A DNA stretch of 64,000 bases from Azadirachta indica (taxonomy: Eukaryota; Streptophyta; Magnoliopsida; Sapindales; Meliaceae), in NCBI GenBank assembly GCA_022749755.1, contig CM040451.1:7143871-7207870 (forward strand), read 5' to 3'. The notes under the pieces are model-generated. The model did not search any database. It saw nothing but the letters and a program-made list of their open reading frames with translations, and was not told the DNA's origin. Position 1 is the first letter of the stretch, and every line of letters begins with the position of its first letter. This document shows positions 1 to 12,720 of the stretch, piece after piece. A program made the position numbers and the translations under genes.

Positions 1-1733
1 AAAATTATTGTGCATTGTTATAATTTTATTTTTACAACGATAGAATAAATGTATGTGTTATCTATTATTCTATTTTTATTTTTCAAAATGACATCTATAT
101 TTTCTAAATTTTGCATGTTCAATACTATAATTATTAAGAAAATACACTTTGAAGAAGGAAAAATTCCCTAGAGAAATCAGCTGATAATTTGGTACAGAAT
201 TTTGTTTCAGTTTTCACACAAAAGAAAAAGAGAAATATGGTGAATAAAAAAAATAAAAACCCAAATTACTTGTGTCAAGTAGGTAGAATTCTCCCTCTCA
301 AATAAGACAATAATGGTCATAGCCAAGCAAGCCAAAAAACAAACTTTCTTTTCCAACTCTTATTATTGATTAAGATCAACACTAGGAAAGATATTGCACT
401 TTTTGCTACAGAAATGAAGTGAGGACAGAAAGCTAGTAAGTAATATGTTCAGCAAATAAGGTGGTGGCGAAAGAAATCGATTACTCTTCGTTTGTGTTCT
501 TAATTTGTTTTTGCATCAAGAAACCACCCATCAATTCCTAATTCTGGTACCTAGCTACAAAAGATATTCAAGTTTTGCATTTTAACTTTGAACTCTTAAA
601 TATTAGTTTTGATTCCCTGTAAATCCGTCCTTTTTAATTCTCTATATATGCATTTTTGGGGAAATTTCAGAAAATGATCATATTATACCTCTAAAATTCA
701 GTTTGACAACATAACAATGATGTATTCAATTTTTACTATTCTCACAACATTTGAACAAATATGCCCTTATGACTTACTTTAACAAAAACAACACTTTTTT
801 ACATTGTATTATAGTAACTTTCGTTCAAATAAAATAAACTTAAAAGTGACTTTCAAGTTAACTATTGTGTTATAACTTCATTGTGTTACAACATGCTCAA
901 AAGTACTGTAGCATTCAAAAGTACTATAGCTTGTTTTTTTTTTTTTAAATTAGTCATGAGCGTATTTTCATTCAAATCTTGTGTAAGCGGTAAAAAATGA
1001 GCACATTATTATTATATGGTCAAAACTAAATTTTGCAGGTAAAATATGGTAACTTTTGGAAGAATCCCTTTTCTTAATGGGCAAATAAAGCTCATGTGAC
1101 CTATGATATTGCAATAGTTCTTGTAGTTTGTACTTTAATTTTAAGTGAAGATTTAACAAAGTAGTTTTTTCAAAACTTTTATCTTCTATAAGGTTTGCAT
1201 CCCAACTAAATCTCTTTTACTAAAAACACATCTTTGAAAGCGAAATAATTTTTCTAAATTCCTTTGTCGCTTTTGTAAATTTTAAGACAATTACATTTCA
1301 ATCATTTACTTTTTTTTTCTTAAAGTTCCAATTTCATCCAAGATTTTCTCCCCCCTTTTTTAAATTCTCATATTTTTATTTAAAGAAGTAACTTTTTATA
1401 TTAGAACTTTATTAACTTTTTCTGAAAACTTCTTTCATTCTTCAAATTATGGCTTTCATCTTAAAAATTGTCAATTTTTTTGAAGAAGACAATTTTTTGC
1501 AATTAAAGTTTCAAAGTCAACAAGTGCTTCCACAAAATCATTAAATCACTTATCAAGAGGGTTAAGATTCGTACCTCATCTTTATTGATGATCATAAAGC
1601 ACATGTCCGCAATTTTATTCACTTATTTTTCCAATAAATAAAATAAAATTTTGTTATAATTATATTTTAGGTATAATTTATATACTTTGTTATTAATAGA
1701 TATTAGGGCTTGCATTATAAACATTAATAAGTA
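1..1733. other. Gene-free AT-rich left flank
   Basis: I see no coding region here; ORFs are short and of low complexity. The last ~70 bases (about 1670-1733) resemble 28210-28275, with shared words such as 'taatagatatt' and 'attaataag'. This suggests the stretch is the outer part of the duplicated receptor-gene flank that recurs in the window. Confidence 0.5.
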
Positions 1734-3162
1734 TGTTCACGAGGGAAATCTACCCAATCCACAAGTTGAATAATGATTGGTTAATTGCTGATATAAGCAT
1801 GGTATCACTCTTAGTGGGCTTCGACATTGCTGGGCCTTCTGGTTTTAAATCAATCTTTCACTTCCCTTTTTTAAATTGCAGGAAGAAATGCCCACTACGT
1901 CCCTCGAATGGCACATAGTGATCCGATAATAGTAATGTTGCTACCTTAGGAGACTAGTTTGGATTTGAATGGAGGGATTTGCTATCGCCACCTGTTACTG
2001 TTTTTGTGCTTAAAAAATACTTAGAAAAAATATAAAAATACAAATTGTGAGTCCACAGTGTGTTTGAGAGCAAGCTAGTACTAATACGAATGCAAAGGAA
2101 CACAATGGTTTAATGGTGGACTACAATTATGAGAGAATTATATCGATATTGAAGGAAGTCACTAATGGCATTATTCAATATGACTAGTTGCAATTGATGA
2201 ATTAAGGCTATGGACATGGTGATTTTAAAGGTTAAAATAATCAGTTTAATAGCCAGTTGATGCAAGAGAAATGATAGGACAATAGAGTAGTGTTTAGGTT
2301 TGAAAACAGCAAAAAATAATTGCCAAAAAGTAAGCCAAGAATCACGACTATGGCCATGAAGGAGAAGATGCTCTTCGAAGGTTGATTTTAGGCTAATGAA
2401 AGGCCTGACCTTGATGATGCTGTGTTTTGATGTTATGACGTGATATGTTGGCTATGTGCAAAAGTCTTCCCTTCATATATACAGTCATGGGTTTATATAG
2501 TGTATGATGTGAAGTTGTAGCAAAATAAGACCATCTCATGTAATCCCATTTTAATATAAGTTAAATTCCCTTAAGACAAGGCTTTTTCTAAAATTTAAAT
2601 TAATATAATTTAATCCTATTTGAGAGATGCCCAAGAATTTATACTTGTAATAAAACATCTATTATTCTAATTATTCCTAATTAGAATAAAACACTTATCT
2701 TAACTAATCTTAATTAGAAAGGGAATTTAAATACTTGTATTTGTAATGAAATACTTTGTTTAAATAATTTTACTTTTAATCAAATACCTTTTTTAACTAA
2801 TTCTAGTTAGAATAAATACTTATTTTAATTAATGTTAGATTAATTAAAATAAGGTTTTGAGTTAAAAAGAATTCTAAAGTTTTCGACTTTAAAAAGAGAA
2901 GTCTTTTTACGCCTTGTTTGTTTCTTATGCATTAATATAATCATATAATGGATCTTTTGGGGCTAAATATCCCTAAGTGGGTTAGACCTAAGATATTATG
3001 TTGATTTTTAAACTAATTTAACCTTCCACACCACGGTCCGTAATTTGTGCCCCAAAGAATGGATTACGCTATCTATGCTTTTGTATACATTACCTAGTAA
3101 TATGATGTAGTTTCAGCCTTGGGCTTGGGCTCAAGCCCATGATCAACATTTTTATATTAACA
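1734..3162 (-). repeat. Probable 3' LTR of the gypsy element
   Basis: On the minus strand this segment starts TGTTAATATAAAAATG right after a purine-rich tract and ends GTGAACA, giving the expected TG...CA termini with a short inverted repeat TGTT/AACA. A TATA-like word (minus-strand ACTATATAAACCC, near 2492-2502) would suit an LTR promoter. The inner edge (3162) is fairly firm because of the polypurine tract. The outer edge (1734) rests on the TG/CA rule and on where flank homology ends. No second LTR is present for comparison. Confidence 0.55.
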
Positions 3163-3177
3163 TTAGCCCCCTTGATT
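3163..3177 (-). promoter_or_regulatory. Polypurine tract (plus-strand primer site) of the gypsy element
   Basis: The minus strand reads AATCAAGGGGGCTAA directly before the LTR start TGTTAATA. A G-run in purine context abutting the 3' LTR is where reverse transcription primes the second strand. It fixes the element's orientation as minus. Confidence 0.6.
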
Positions 3178-3639
3178 GTATGAATTATGCAATCTCATAA
3201 ATGAGCAATGTATACGATCAACTCTAAAAAGGCAATATGCAGTATCTTATTTTTTCTTCTTAAACTTCAAGACAATGTTTTTTTGTTTGTAGTAGTATAT
3301 CATGAAATGACTTGTTGTAACTGTTACTAAAACGATTTGCCTTCTTGTCATATCGGATATGGCTTCTTGTTTTTTGGATAGAATATTATTTATTACATAG
3401 CTGCTCTTCAATTGTCCCTAATGGCTAAGATTTATTTGCTCATTCGTTGACATTTAACCCTTTTTGCTTTCAAATATCCAACGGATAAAGCTAATCTTTT
3501 AACTTTTCATCTTTTTAAAATAAAACGTTTTCCTCTTTTTTCCCCAACATATCATTAAATAAAGCTCTTTCCATTTCAAGAACTTTTCTCTTTCATCTTT
3601 CCTCCTCTTTGTAAAATAAGTGTAGTCCCTCATGTTTCT

Positions 3640-6600
3640 ATTATTGCTTACTTGCATCGCTTTCTTAAGCTCGATATCTTGTGTTTTGTCCAGCCTACCA
3701 CTTCTGATCCTCTGTCATAGGTAAACTCCTATTACTCTCTTCTATTCTTGGAGGTTTTACATTATCTTTGTTCTTTCATTCGCTATTTCATCGTATAATG
3801 GCAAGCCTCATTCAACTATTGAAGTTCTTGATCATTTTTTCCATATGGAAGATGAGTTTGTAGGATCACTGGCCTCTAAAGTAGAATCCATCTTAAAGGA
3901 ATTCTTACTTTAATTGACTTTTGATGGAATACACTTTATTAGACTAAGTAGCATTTCTCGACTTCATATTGCCCTTAATGAGTTCATACCTATTCCAATC
4001 CGATTTTGTTCGACATTAGCTCAAAGCCAAGGTTAGAGTGAATAGGTGGCTATCGAATTGTAGAATGCAGTAACCCAAGATATCCTTTCTCATGCAAAAA
4101 ATTCTTGTTCCTATTTTCGCTTTGCGGTGTTTATCTATAAAAATGATCGGTCATCACTTTACTAATTGGTACATCGTTGGAGTATTAATACTCACACTTT
4201 TGTAAAACTGTAGAGAGAATTCACACTAACTCTTGAAAATGTATATACTATCTTGGGTCTACCTGTTTTAGGAGATGAGAATCCTCAGAATATCTAATTG
4301 TTAGTTGTAGAAAAATGAATGGAGAATGCTCTTGTGATTGCTGTTTTGAGCAATCAGAGTTCTACTCATCCCACTTATCAAGACTAGACTAATTATTTTT
4401 GGGGTTCTTTTATTGACAAGTATTTGTTCCTGGTGAAACATATAATTCAGGCTATCATTTGAAAGCTATGATTGCTTTATGGTTAAGCCGCTTCTTATTT
4501 TGGAACAATTTGGTTAATGCTCTCCAGAAACAAACCTTCCGCTTAACTATTCATTTGGCTGACAGTTACTACTTTCTTTTGGCTGCTCTATGTTTGGGTG
4601 TACTTTACCACCAATTCGATTTGATTCATTTGGATGAAGTTGAAGGAAATAGTCGCCACATTGTAAATTTCCCTATTAATGCACATTTTTAACAAGTATT
4701 CCTTTTAGAGCATTTTCCACATTATGCATATCCCCCCTTGATGTCTCTCATATAAAGAAAGATGCTTTCATTCTTTCTTGTCTTTTTCAAAGGATATACT
4801 ACTCCTTAAGCTTCCTTTGTGTATGCATTGGTACTATCAGCATCTTTGTCGTAGTGATTTGTTAGGCCATATTGATGATGAAGATAGTTTCTCTTTCTGT
4901 CTAAACCAATTGTTGTTTGATTCTTTTTACTTCTTGATTTTGTTAAAGTATTTCATTTAAATGTATTTGTCAAGTCCGTATGCAGTTTAATAATGGGTAT
5001 CTGTGCTGTGGTGCCTATTTTATAAGTTATTGGCTAGGTTGGCCTTTCTACGTTGATGTCCATGATGCTGCGTCTATATTATCCTATCAATCTCATACGG
5101 TTTGGAAGCAATTCAATCTTGATATGATACCTCCTTAGTCTATGCCCTCAACTCTGTCACTTAAGAAGGCTATTGATTACTTTACTGTATCCAAGGTTGT
5201 TAATCATTCTAAACTACATTCTAGGGACGTCACAGTTGCCTATGTTGATATGTATGGCATGTCTACCCCTTTAAACTGCAAATATTAGAGGCATTTGCTT
5301 TTGTCTCTTGTTGAATATGCTACGGGCCATCTAAAGGACTTAGCTGGCTTGGATTATTAAATTTTGGACGATCATTTGAAAGTTAGTTCCGCTTCTACTA
5401 TTTGGAACGTGAGAACTCAAAAGTTTCCTTATACTAAGCTCTATTCTGACCATCGTGTTATGGTGAGGGTTACTGTGTAGTGCACATTTGGGCAGACAGA
5501 AGCCTCTTCAATGGACTCTCACTGTGCTTCTACTGAAGTTCTTTCTATTTCATTCGATTTTAAAATTTTACGCGAATTCCTAGGAGTAGAATTACAATGC
5601 ATACTTCTAAGTCTACTCTTACTAGAAAATCTAAAAGTTTTGTCAAGGTTCTAGTTCTGAAATCAAACGCTCTTAAACAGAAGATTGCTCCTTCCAAACC
5701 ATCTCTCATTATTCTGCTAAGAAGAAGTTTTCATCATGAGCTTGTCAAGCATCTTGAGGTGAGTAGTAAGCCTTTATTAGTTTCTTAGAGCAATTTTTCT
5801 TCATTTGAAAGTTCAAATTCTTCGAGTCTTTTACCAATAGAGAGAGAAATAAATCCGTCTAAAAGTTACATGACATAGTTTCTCTTTACTTCTCTTTTTT
5901 CTTTTTTTTGGGTTTTTTCATATACATTTCTTCTAACCTGCCTTTCTTTTTCTATTTTTTTTTTTTGGGGGTAAGGGGGGTGTGCGGGGAAGTAGGGGAA
6001 TGGTGTATAAAGGATGCTCTACAAGTTGATGCTTTTTTGAAAGAAGCTTCATAGGTTTAGAAGAGGAAGACCAACCTTATCTTCTTGTGGCCAAAAAGTT
6101 GTTTTTTAAAGCCCTAAAGTGTGCTTTTTCTACTAATAATGATGTTGATGGTGATGATGGGGATCTCCCTCTATTTCCTTTAGTTGTGGTAGGTTATTAT
6201 GTGACATCTTTCTTTACGCTTTTCCTATTGCTTTTGCCATCATTTAGGCTTGCATAATTATACATGTATGGGTTTTTTGTTTAGAAGTTGGTCTTGATCT
6301 TAATCCTCTAGTGTGAGCCCAAATCCCGTTCAACAATCTTTTCTTTTGCTTTCGTTTACCCCAGGTATGTCGTACATCTTTTATACGAATTATTGGTCTT
6401 TTGGTAGAGGTTCCTTATATTGAGAGATCTTTATTGCTTACTCTGCAACCTATAGTTCTCGTCCTTAAGGCTAACTCATGAGAATATTTTTTCGTTTTAG
6501 GATAAGTTATCCTCAACTGATGTAGAGCCTCTTCCTTTGGAGGTGCTACATCCTGTGAATGGTAATAAGCTACCCTTTTTTAGTGCTTCTATACCCTATA

Positions 6601-6990
6601 AATTATGTCAACATATGCGGACCTTCCTTGAAAAAGTACCAGACTTTGCAGTTTATTATCAATGTTTCACCTTTCTAAAGAACTCAAAATGGACTATGAA
6701 AATTTTACTTTAGACATGTTGCTAACATTGAGGAACGCTTGTTTGGATATATAGCAAGTGGGTTCATTGTGAAGCCTCTGATTAACTTTGTTATGAATCT
6801 AGCTCATATTATTTTTAGTAGGCTTTGTCAGTTAGTGGTCAATCCTACTCTTGATGATAAATTAGATAAAGCTTGTCGCGACTTAATAGAGGCTTAGACT
6901 CGTTTAGAGAGGCTGGAGGAATTACAGGTAGGTGCTGACTACCTTCTCGATGACTGGCAAACGTATGTAAAGGAGTTTAAAAAAGTAAAG
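3640..6990 (+). pseudogene. Decayed plant-mobile-domain ORF, antisense to the gypsy pol
   Basis: Plus-strand frames encode a broken protein resembling the plant mobile domain (aminotransferase-like, PMD) family. The clearest part is at 4224-4295, reading LENVYTILGLPVLGDENPQ, a typical 'ledV..llGLPv.G' motif. It is followed at 4459-4690 by ALWLSRFLFW...LAALCLGVLYHQ. Further recognisable pieces run through 5100-5480. In-frame TAG/TAA/TGA codons are frequent, so no full product is made. PMD proteins occur both as host genes (MAIN/MAIL family) and inside plant transposons; its position between integrase and 3' LTR, in reverse orientation, points to an element-borne extra ORF. The exact limits are not resolved. 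Confidence 0.6.
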
Positions 6991-7589
6991 AGCACTTCTT
7001 GTTTATTTGGTTTCCTAACCAACCATTAATAAGGCTATATTATCTTATACTATTTGTTGAAACTCTAATGCTTTAAAATCTTTATGTTTTCTCTTTTTCC
7101 TGCAAGAAGACTTATTGCAAAACAAGCTTGATATGCTTTGTTAGTAGCTAGGTATTTATGAAATAATATATTGATTATTCTGGCCTATTTCCTTGATACT
7201 ATTATATATGCATTTGTGCTCGTACATATATGATAAATGAAATATGGACTATATTTGTTGTAACTTATGGCCAGCCATTTATATATAAGTATGAAAATAG
7301 TATATGAAATAATAATGGAGAATATGATCATGCAGGGAGTGTGATTTAAGATTTTCTGACTTGCTGTGAATTTAGAAGGAAGTTTAGCAGTATACATCTA
7401 AACCTGTGTGATGGATTTTTCTTTTCCTCTTTGTCGGTATTGTATCATCAAGTTGTACAAGTTTCTATTGTGCATACGCTCTAAATGACTGGTGGGAGTG
7501 AGATCCTGTTTTGTCCTTATAAGACTTTGTTATGAATGAGATTATGCGATAGTATTAATTTTTTGACCTTTAAAGGTATCCCCTGGCCT

Positions 7590-8450
7590 ATGTCTTGTGG
7601 CCATCATCATGGTCCTACATGACGATCTAGAGCTCATACAGAAATTGTTTTATAGGTAGTTTTGCTTGTATTCTACAAAAAATTAAAGATAGGGTGTCAT
7701 TTTTCTAATAGCGCTGCAGTTCTAAATGCGCGAACATCTTGATGGTCTGAGGTGACATCTTAGAACTCATATAGAGAAGCCTTAACAGTGGTTCCCTTTA
7801 GCCTAACTCTGGGTCATCGTGATAGCTTTAAGTGTGACCTAAAACTCATACGGAAATCCTTTTATTGGATATTCCTCTAACGTAGCTCTAGTGGCATCGT
7901 GATGGCCCTAAGCATGGCCTAGAATTCATTTGTAATCCCTCTGAGATGGCATCCTACAGCTTAGCTCTGTGGGCATCATGATGGCTTTAGGTACATCCTA
8001 AAACTTATACAGAAATTCCTTTATAGGATCATCCTTCGATCTAACTTCTGAGGGCATCATGATAGCCTTAAGGATAACCTAAAATTTATTTGGAATAAAG
8101 GAAAGGTCCATCCATCGCAGTTAGGTTTACATGGGCATTGGTGTGGCCCTACGTATGGCTTAAAACTCATCCAGCCATTCATCTAAGAAGGCATCCACTC
8201 CATCTAAATTCGTGTAGGCATCACTATGGCCTTAGGCTTAGCATAGAACTCATGCGATTATCCTTCTAAAGAGGCATCCACTCCGTCTAAGTTCGTGTAG
8301 GCATCAGTATGGCTTTAAGTATGACTTAGAGCTTATCTGGTCATCCCTCTAAGAAGGCATCCACTCCATCTAAGTTCATGTGGGCATCAATATACTCCTG
8401 AATATAACTTAGAACTCATCCAGACATCCCTCTAAAGGGGTATCCTATAA
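7590..8450. repeat. Degenerate tandem array of ~82-bp units
   Basis: The word 'ggcatc(a/g)tgatggc(c/t)' recurs near 7811, 7892, 7971, 8052, 8133, 8217, 8299 and 8383, a spacing of 79-84 bp, with a weaker copy at about 7733 and a possible one at about 7600. Each unit also carries 'taagNNtgacctaaaactcat' and 'catcc...tctaa' words. There is no coding frame across it. It lies between the integrase end and the antisense ORF of the gypsy element, so it is probably an internal tandem array of that element. Confidence 0.75.
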
Positions 8451-9030
8451 ATTTTAGATTGTGTGGAAGGCGTTAGCAAATAAAAAAAAACTACTGATTT
8501 TGCATGGAATCGTAAACAAGATGTTTATATAGATGTTGTTTCTTCTTGTGAAGATGGTTTCTACGAGGCTTACGTTGATTTTTTTTTTTTTTACTTCATT
8601 TTGAGAAAGAGAAATCTTTGCTTTTTAGATGAAATAAATGAAACTAAATTTTTGTTTGATAATGAAAGTAAACTTTTTTTATGGTAATCAATTAATCCTC
8701 ATAGAAGCCTGTTGTTTTGAAATTGAAAATTTTCAACTTGGAAGGTTTGGTACTTACCTCCTTATGATTAGATGAACAAAGGTTGAATCTTCTTGACTTG
8801 TTCAACCCACTAGTGGCATGCATCTTCACAGTAGTATCTCTTAAGCCACTTTCCATTTATGGGATCTCGCAGATTTTCCCTATCAACAATGGTAAAGAGA
8901 TTATACTTCTAATGTATGCAGTTTTGGTAATGTATGGACCTTCCCATTGAGGAGTGAATTTGGTAAGTGGCACCAAATTCTTTTTAATGTGATCGACTAC
9001 TTTAAGGACCATGTTCTCAGGATTAATGTC

Positions 9031-9870
9031 CTAATTTTGAATGGCTTTAGCATAAGCTATGGCCATTCTTTTGTGGTAGGAATCTATATGCCTCTGCACT
9101 ATTTCCCATTTTTCATCGACTCGCTTAAGTTGCATCAAGATAGCAACAATAGAATGTTCCTTATTTGTGGAGATTGTCCTAGTTATTGGAACGCTAAGTT
9201 CTACTGGCATGATTGCTTTTGTTCCATACACTAGTGCAAACAGAGAAAAACCGTGGCTATTCTAAGTGATGTTCTGTATGCCCAAAGTGCATCAATTAAG
9301 TGTGAACTCCAATTGAAGCTGTACTTATGTATCATCTTACTGAGGATTTTCAAAATCGTCTTATTGGTGGCCTCTACTCGTCTATTTCCTTGTAAGTAGT
9401 ATAATGTTGATCTATTATACTTGATACCATAATAGGTTAGCATAACTTCTATTTGTTTATTGATGAAAAGAGTGTCATTGTTTGTGATGAGTTTGTAAGG
9501 GATCCTAAAATGACATATGATGTTTTATTTTGTAAAATTGGCTACTGCAGAGCCAGTGGCTTTCTTTAAGGGGTAGCTTTTGCCCATTTAGAGAAGTATT
9601 CTGTTGCAATGAGTATCCAAGCGTAACTTTGTATAGTGGTGAGGATAGGCTCTATGAGATCAAGTCATCGAGTATGAAAGGGCTATAGTGGAGCCATATT
9701 TTAAAGAGAGACTGGATGTTGATGCTAGATATTGTTATAGATCTAACACTTGTGACACCTTCTAATGAAATCCTTAGCATCTTTTTACATAGAGGGCCAA
9801 TAATATCCTGACTAAATGAGTTTGGCATATAGTCTCCATCTACCTTGATGTTCTCCATATTCTCCACCGT
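9031..9870 (-). pseudogene. Gypsy integrase core and C-terminal remnant
   Basis: Minus-strand fragments show the integrase end: YGIKYNRSTLYYLQGN, then VEATNKTILKILSKMI and DALWAYRTSLR (9443-9231), typical of the 'ST.YHPQGNGQVE..N......LWAYRT' signature. These are followed by YGTKAIMPVELSVP (9231-9031), the usual sequence after the core. The upstream piece at 9867-9652 (MPNSFSQDIIGPL) is more diverged. The pieces are separated by stops and frame changes, so this is a relic. Confidence 0.75.
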
Positions 9871-10274
9871 GTATTTCTTGTATAGCTTTTCGCGTTTCTA
9901 ATTGATTCAAGCATCTTAATGGCTTTCCAATAAATCCTTTGTAAAACAAAAGGCCTTGTCTGGTGAAGCATCTTTTTGCAGTCTATAGACGCTTGTGGGC
10001 ATCCTTTCGATTACTTGGTAAAGAACCATTATTAAAGTACTATATGTAGGGGTCCCACTAGTCTCTTAGCTTTAGGATAGCAAAGACTTCTTCTTGTTAT
10101 AGTGAATAATGTACATATGTTGCCTGAATCGAATCAACTTGCTTCTTTATCTCTAACTATTAGTATTCAGCTCTCTCTAAGCATCTATATGGGCTAACCC
10201 TATTTGCTATGTTGCATGTTGCTATGTGTCATTCATGCATCAATTCTACCCTTTTATAGAGGAAACACACCTGA

Positions 10275-10800
10275 CTAGTATGTCTCCAAACTTTTTTTAT
10301 AAAGAGCTCCATTGATCAAGGTAAAGTCTTTAATTTGTTTAAGACTGGCTAGTCTAGTAGGATGCAAGAGAGTATGAGTTATGAGGTGTAACCAATTATT
10401 AAGAAATGTTTCACAGTCATCTCCAGCTTTTAGTTCAATGCTGATGGATGGTTCTTTCTTTTCAAGGATCAAGATGTTAGTAGTATCTTCTGTAAAGCCC
10501 ACTTTGGTTCCTTATGTAATAAGCACGTCTTCATATTTGTTATGGCTTCTATTTATATGTTTAACCTTAGCTTTCTTGAATTGCTTTAGCAACTGCGGGA
10601 CGAGTATTCTATATAAAGCTAAAGTTGGTTCCTTTACTGCGGACTCTCATTTTATTTATTACATGACAAATGCTAAGTCTCCTAGTAATTTTATCCTTTT
10701 AACTCATATACTTAGTGTTATTTGGATGCTGGTGATTGCTGCTTCGTATTTAGCTCTGTTATTTGTGCATGGGAAGTCAAGCTTGAATAAAAAAAAGAAC
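10275..10800 (-). pseudogene. Gypsy RNase H and RNase H-integrase linker remnant
   Basis: Minus-strand reading of about 10790-10560 gives TNNRAKYEAAI, then GDLAFV and a stretch ending LLKQFKKAKVKH. This matches the RNase H pattern 'TNN.AEYEA...GDS.LV...'. It contains in-frame stops. The next frame, 10502-10275, ends LINGALYKKSL, which resembles the linker before the integrase zinc-binding region. The plus-strand ORF at 10381-10872 is the antisense shadow of this region. Confidence 0.65.
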
Positions 10801-11399
10801 TTTTATACGTTACGGTTTATTATTATAAGCTTTGCCCTGTTAGTTAAAGATGCTGTCAAACCATTGAAATAGAACATCTAAGGGTTTTCATTGAGATATT
10901 TGTTTATACTTTTATATGTTTCTTCTAGTAAGCCCCTAGGTATATCTTCTATGAGTTTATGGCTTTCGTGTGTAGAAACTACAGTAGTCATGTGATGACT
11001 GCTTGTCTTTTTGTAATGCCAAAGGTGATGCATGTAATGTTGAGTTCTGTGAGAATTAATAATCATCTTGCTAATTTACCAATTAATATTGGTATGAGTA
11101 ACGAATGCCATATAGAATACATTAATCCATCAGGTGTAGTAGGTGAGTTAGAAAATAGTGACGCAACCTCTATGAGGTGTATATCAATGCCAAGCATTTA
11201 TGTTTAGGTTGAGGTCATTGCGCTTAGTTTCTGAGAGCTACCTACTTACGTAATATATGAGGTGTTCTTGGTTATCTTCTCCGACTTGAGTTAGCAGTGC
11301 TTCTATAGCCATAAGAGTCGCGGCTAAGTATATGCGTAACGTTTTCCTCAAATGCATGACTTAAAGGTAGGCAGATTCAAGATTATATGCTAAATTTTC

Positions 11400-12165
11400 T
11401 TGAAGGTTTATTCATGTTGCTTCTTCTATTCATATTTCGTATCTTTTTTTAATAAAGACGTATATGTGGAGATGAGAACGGCTAAGCCTACGATAAATTG
11501 TCTAATGTATGATAGCTTGCCTATCAAACTTTTTAATTCCATGGGATTCTTCGATGGTGGTACTAAAGAGATGTTTTATATTTTGGCTGAGTCCATATTA
11601 AAGCCTCTCTGGTGTACCAAAAATCCCAAAAACTTACCTGATGATACTCTGAAGGCGCATTTCTTTGGATTCATCATGAGGTTGTATGCTCAACACCTTG
11701 TAAAGACTTTATCAAGGTTCTAAAGATGTGTGTCCTAGGTAGCAGATTTTACTACTAGATCATCTACATAATCCTTAACTTCTCTTCCCATTATATTATG
11801 AAATATCGCTGTCATAGCTCTCTGGTATGTTGCGCCTGTATTTTAAGTCCAAAGCGTATCATTGTGAACTAAAAGTTGCCTATAAGTGTCATGAATGGAG
11901 TTTTCTTAGCATCCCTTAATGTCATCTTGATCTAGTTATATTTGCTGAAACCATCCGTGAATGACAGCATGCCCTGCTTTGTGATAGAATCTATAAATAT
12001 GCCGATGTTTAATAGTGGGAACTCATCTTTACGACATGCTTTGTTCAAATCAAAGAAGTCTACACAAATCTGGATCCGACCGTTCTTCTTCTTGGCAAGG
12101 ACTATGTTAGCTAATCAAGATGGATGTTTGTTGGGTTTAATGAAACCTACATCTATTAGTATGTA
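11400..12165 (-). pseudogene. Gypsy reverse transcriptase remnant with YVDD box
   Basis: The minus strand from 12156 reads IDVGFIKPNKHPS, stop, LANIVLAKKKNGRIQICVDF, then DLNKACRKDEFPL and LSFTDGFSK: RT domains with the catalytic FxD region. The second catalytic motif YVDDLVVKS lies at about 11770-11744. A TGA replaces the expected Trp after HPS, and a frameshift lies between the blocks. Homology ends abruptly at about 12165 inside the domain, marking the truncation. Confidence 0.8.
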
Positions 12166-12720
12166 ACATATTTCAATTTTTGCGTTTAATATTTCAAATT
12201 TTATTAGTTCCAATTCTTACTTTAAAGCTTACATGTTACGTTAAAGTTTTACATTTTTTCATAGCACAATACAAATTTTATGTTTTAAAAAAAATGGATG
12301 TAATAATATGTCCAATATATATTACAATCAAGTCTTTTTTCTTATTTATCATAGAAAAATGTTACATAGTATAAATTATTCATATAAATTTTAAGTTTGA
12401 TCACGTATTGAAAGTAAAATAGAAGAATTAATTTACATAAAAGAAAAATAAAGGAAATAAATAAGAATAAATCATATTTTAATTACATGCTTATTATATA
12501 AGCTTAAAGGTATTACATCACTGGACTTCTTGTGTTTCAGATTTTTATTCAAACAAAGTAAAATTTATCACTATCATATCATTTCATATATTAACTTTAA
12601 TTGATTTAAAATACTAATCACCTAATATACTAATTAATAGATAAGATAATTAATAGTTGTTAAAGAAAATAAAATATTGTATTAACTTTCTTTTAAATGT
12701 TAAAACTCAATACATGAAAT
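12166..12720. repeat. Flank repeat, copy 1 (upstream of the intact receptor gene)
   Basis: This block is collinear with 33345-33900. Shared stretches include 'acatatttcaatttttgc', 'atgttttaaaaaa', 'aataatatgtccaatata' and 'ctaatatactaattaatag'. The end of the window (about 63940-64000) starts a third copy. The block is non-coding and marks the duplicated unit that carries the receptor genes. Confidence 0.8.

Larger units (their letters stand above)
1734..12165 (-). mobile_element. Truncated, decayed Ty3/gypsy retrotransposon (minus strand)
   Basis: Reading the minus strand, the order is reverse transcriptase (about 12165-11400), RNase H (about 10800-10550), RNase H-integrase linker (10502-10275), integrase (about 9870-9030), an ~82-bp tandem array, a domain ORF in the opposite orientation, a polypurine tract and a 3' LTR. 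RT-RNaseH-INT is the Ty3/gypsy order. All reading frames are broken by stops and small indels. No gag, protease, 5' LTR or primer-binding site is visible: homology stops inside RT at about 12165, where the DNA becomes a copy of the flank seen at 33345. The 5' half therefore seems deleted. The large size and the extra antisense ORF recall Tat/Ogre-like elements, but the lineage is inference. Confidence 0.8.

Noticed and set aside
1733..1918. 61-codon ORF with a hint of an RNase H-like end in another frame (GRNAHYVPRMAHSDP)
   Set aside because: Too short and isolated; the interval fits better as the outer end of the gypsy LTR.
8947..9234. 95-codon plus-strand ORF
   Set aside because: It is the antisense shadow of the gypsy integrase end, which reads convincingly on the minus strand.
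10381..10872. 163-codon plus-strand ORF, among the longest in the left part
   Set aside because: The minus strand of the same bases encodes RNase H and linker motifs (TNN...YEA, LINGALYKK); the plus frame has no recognisable domain.
11942..12166. 74-codon plus-strand ORF
   Set aside because: Antisense to the gypsy RT block with KKKNGRIQICVDF.
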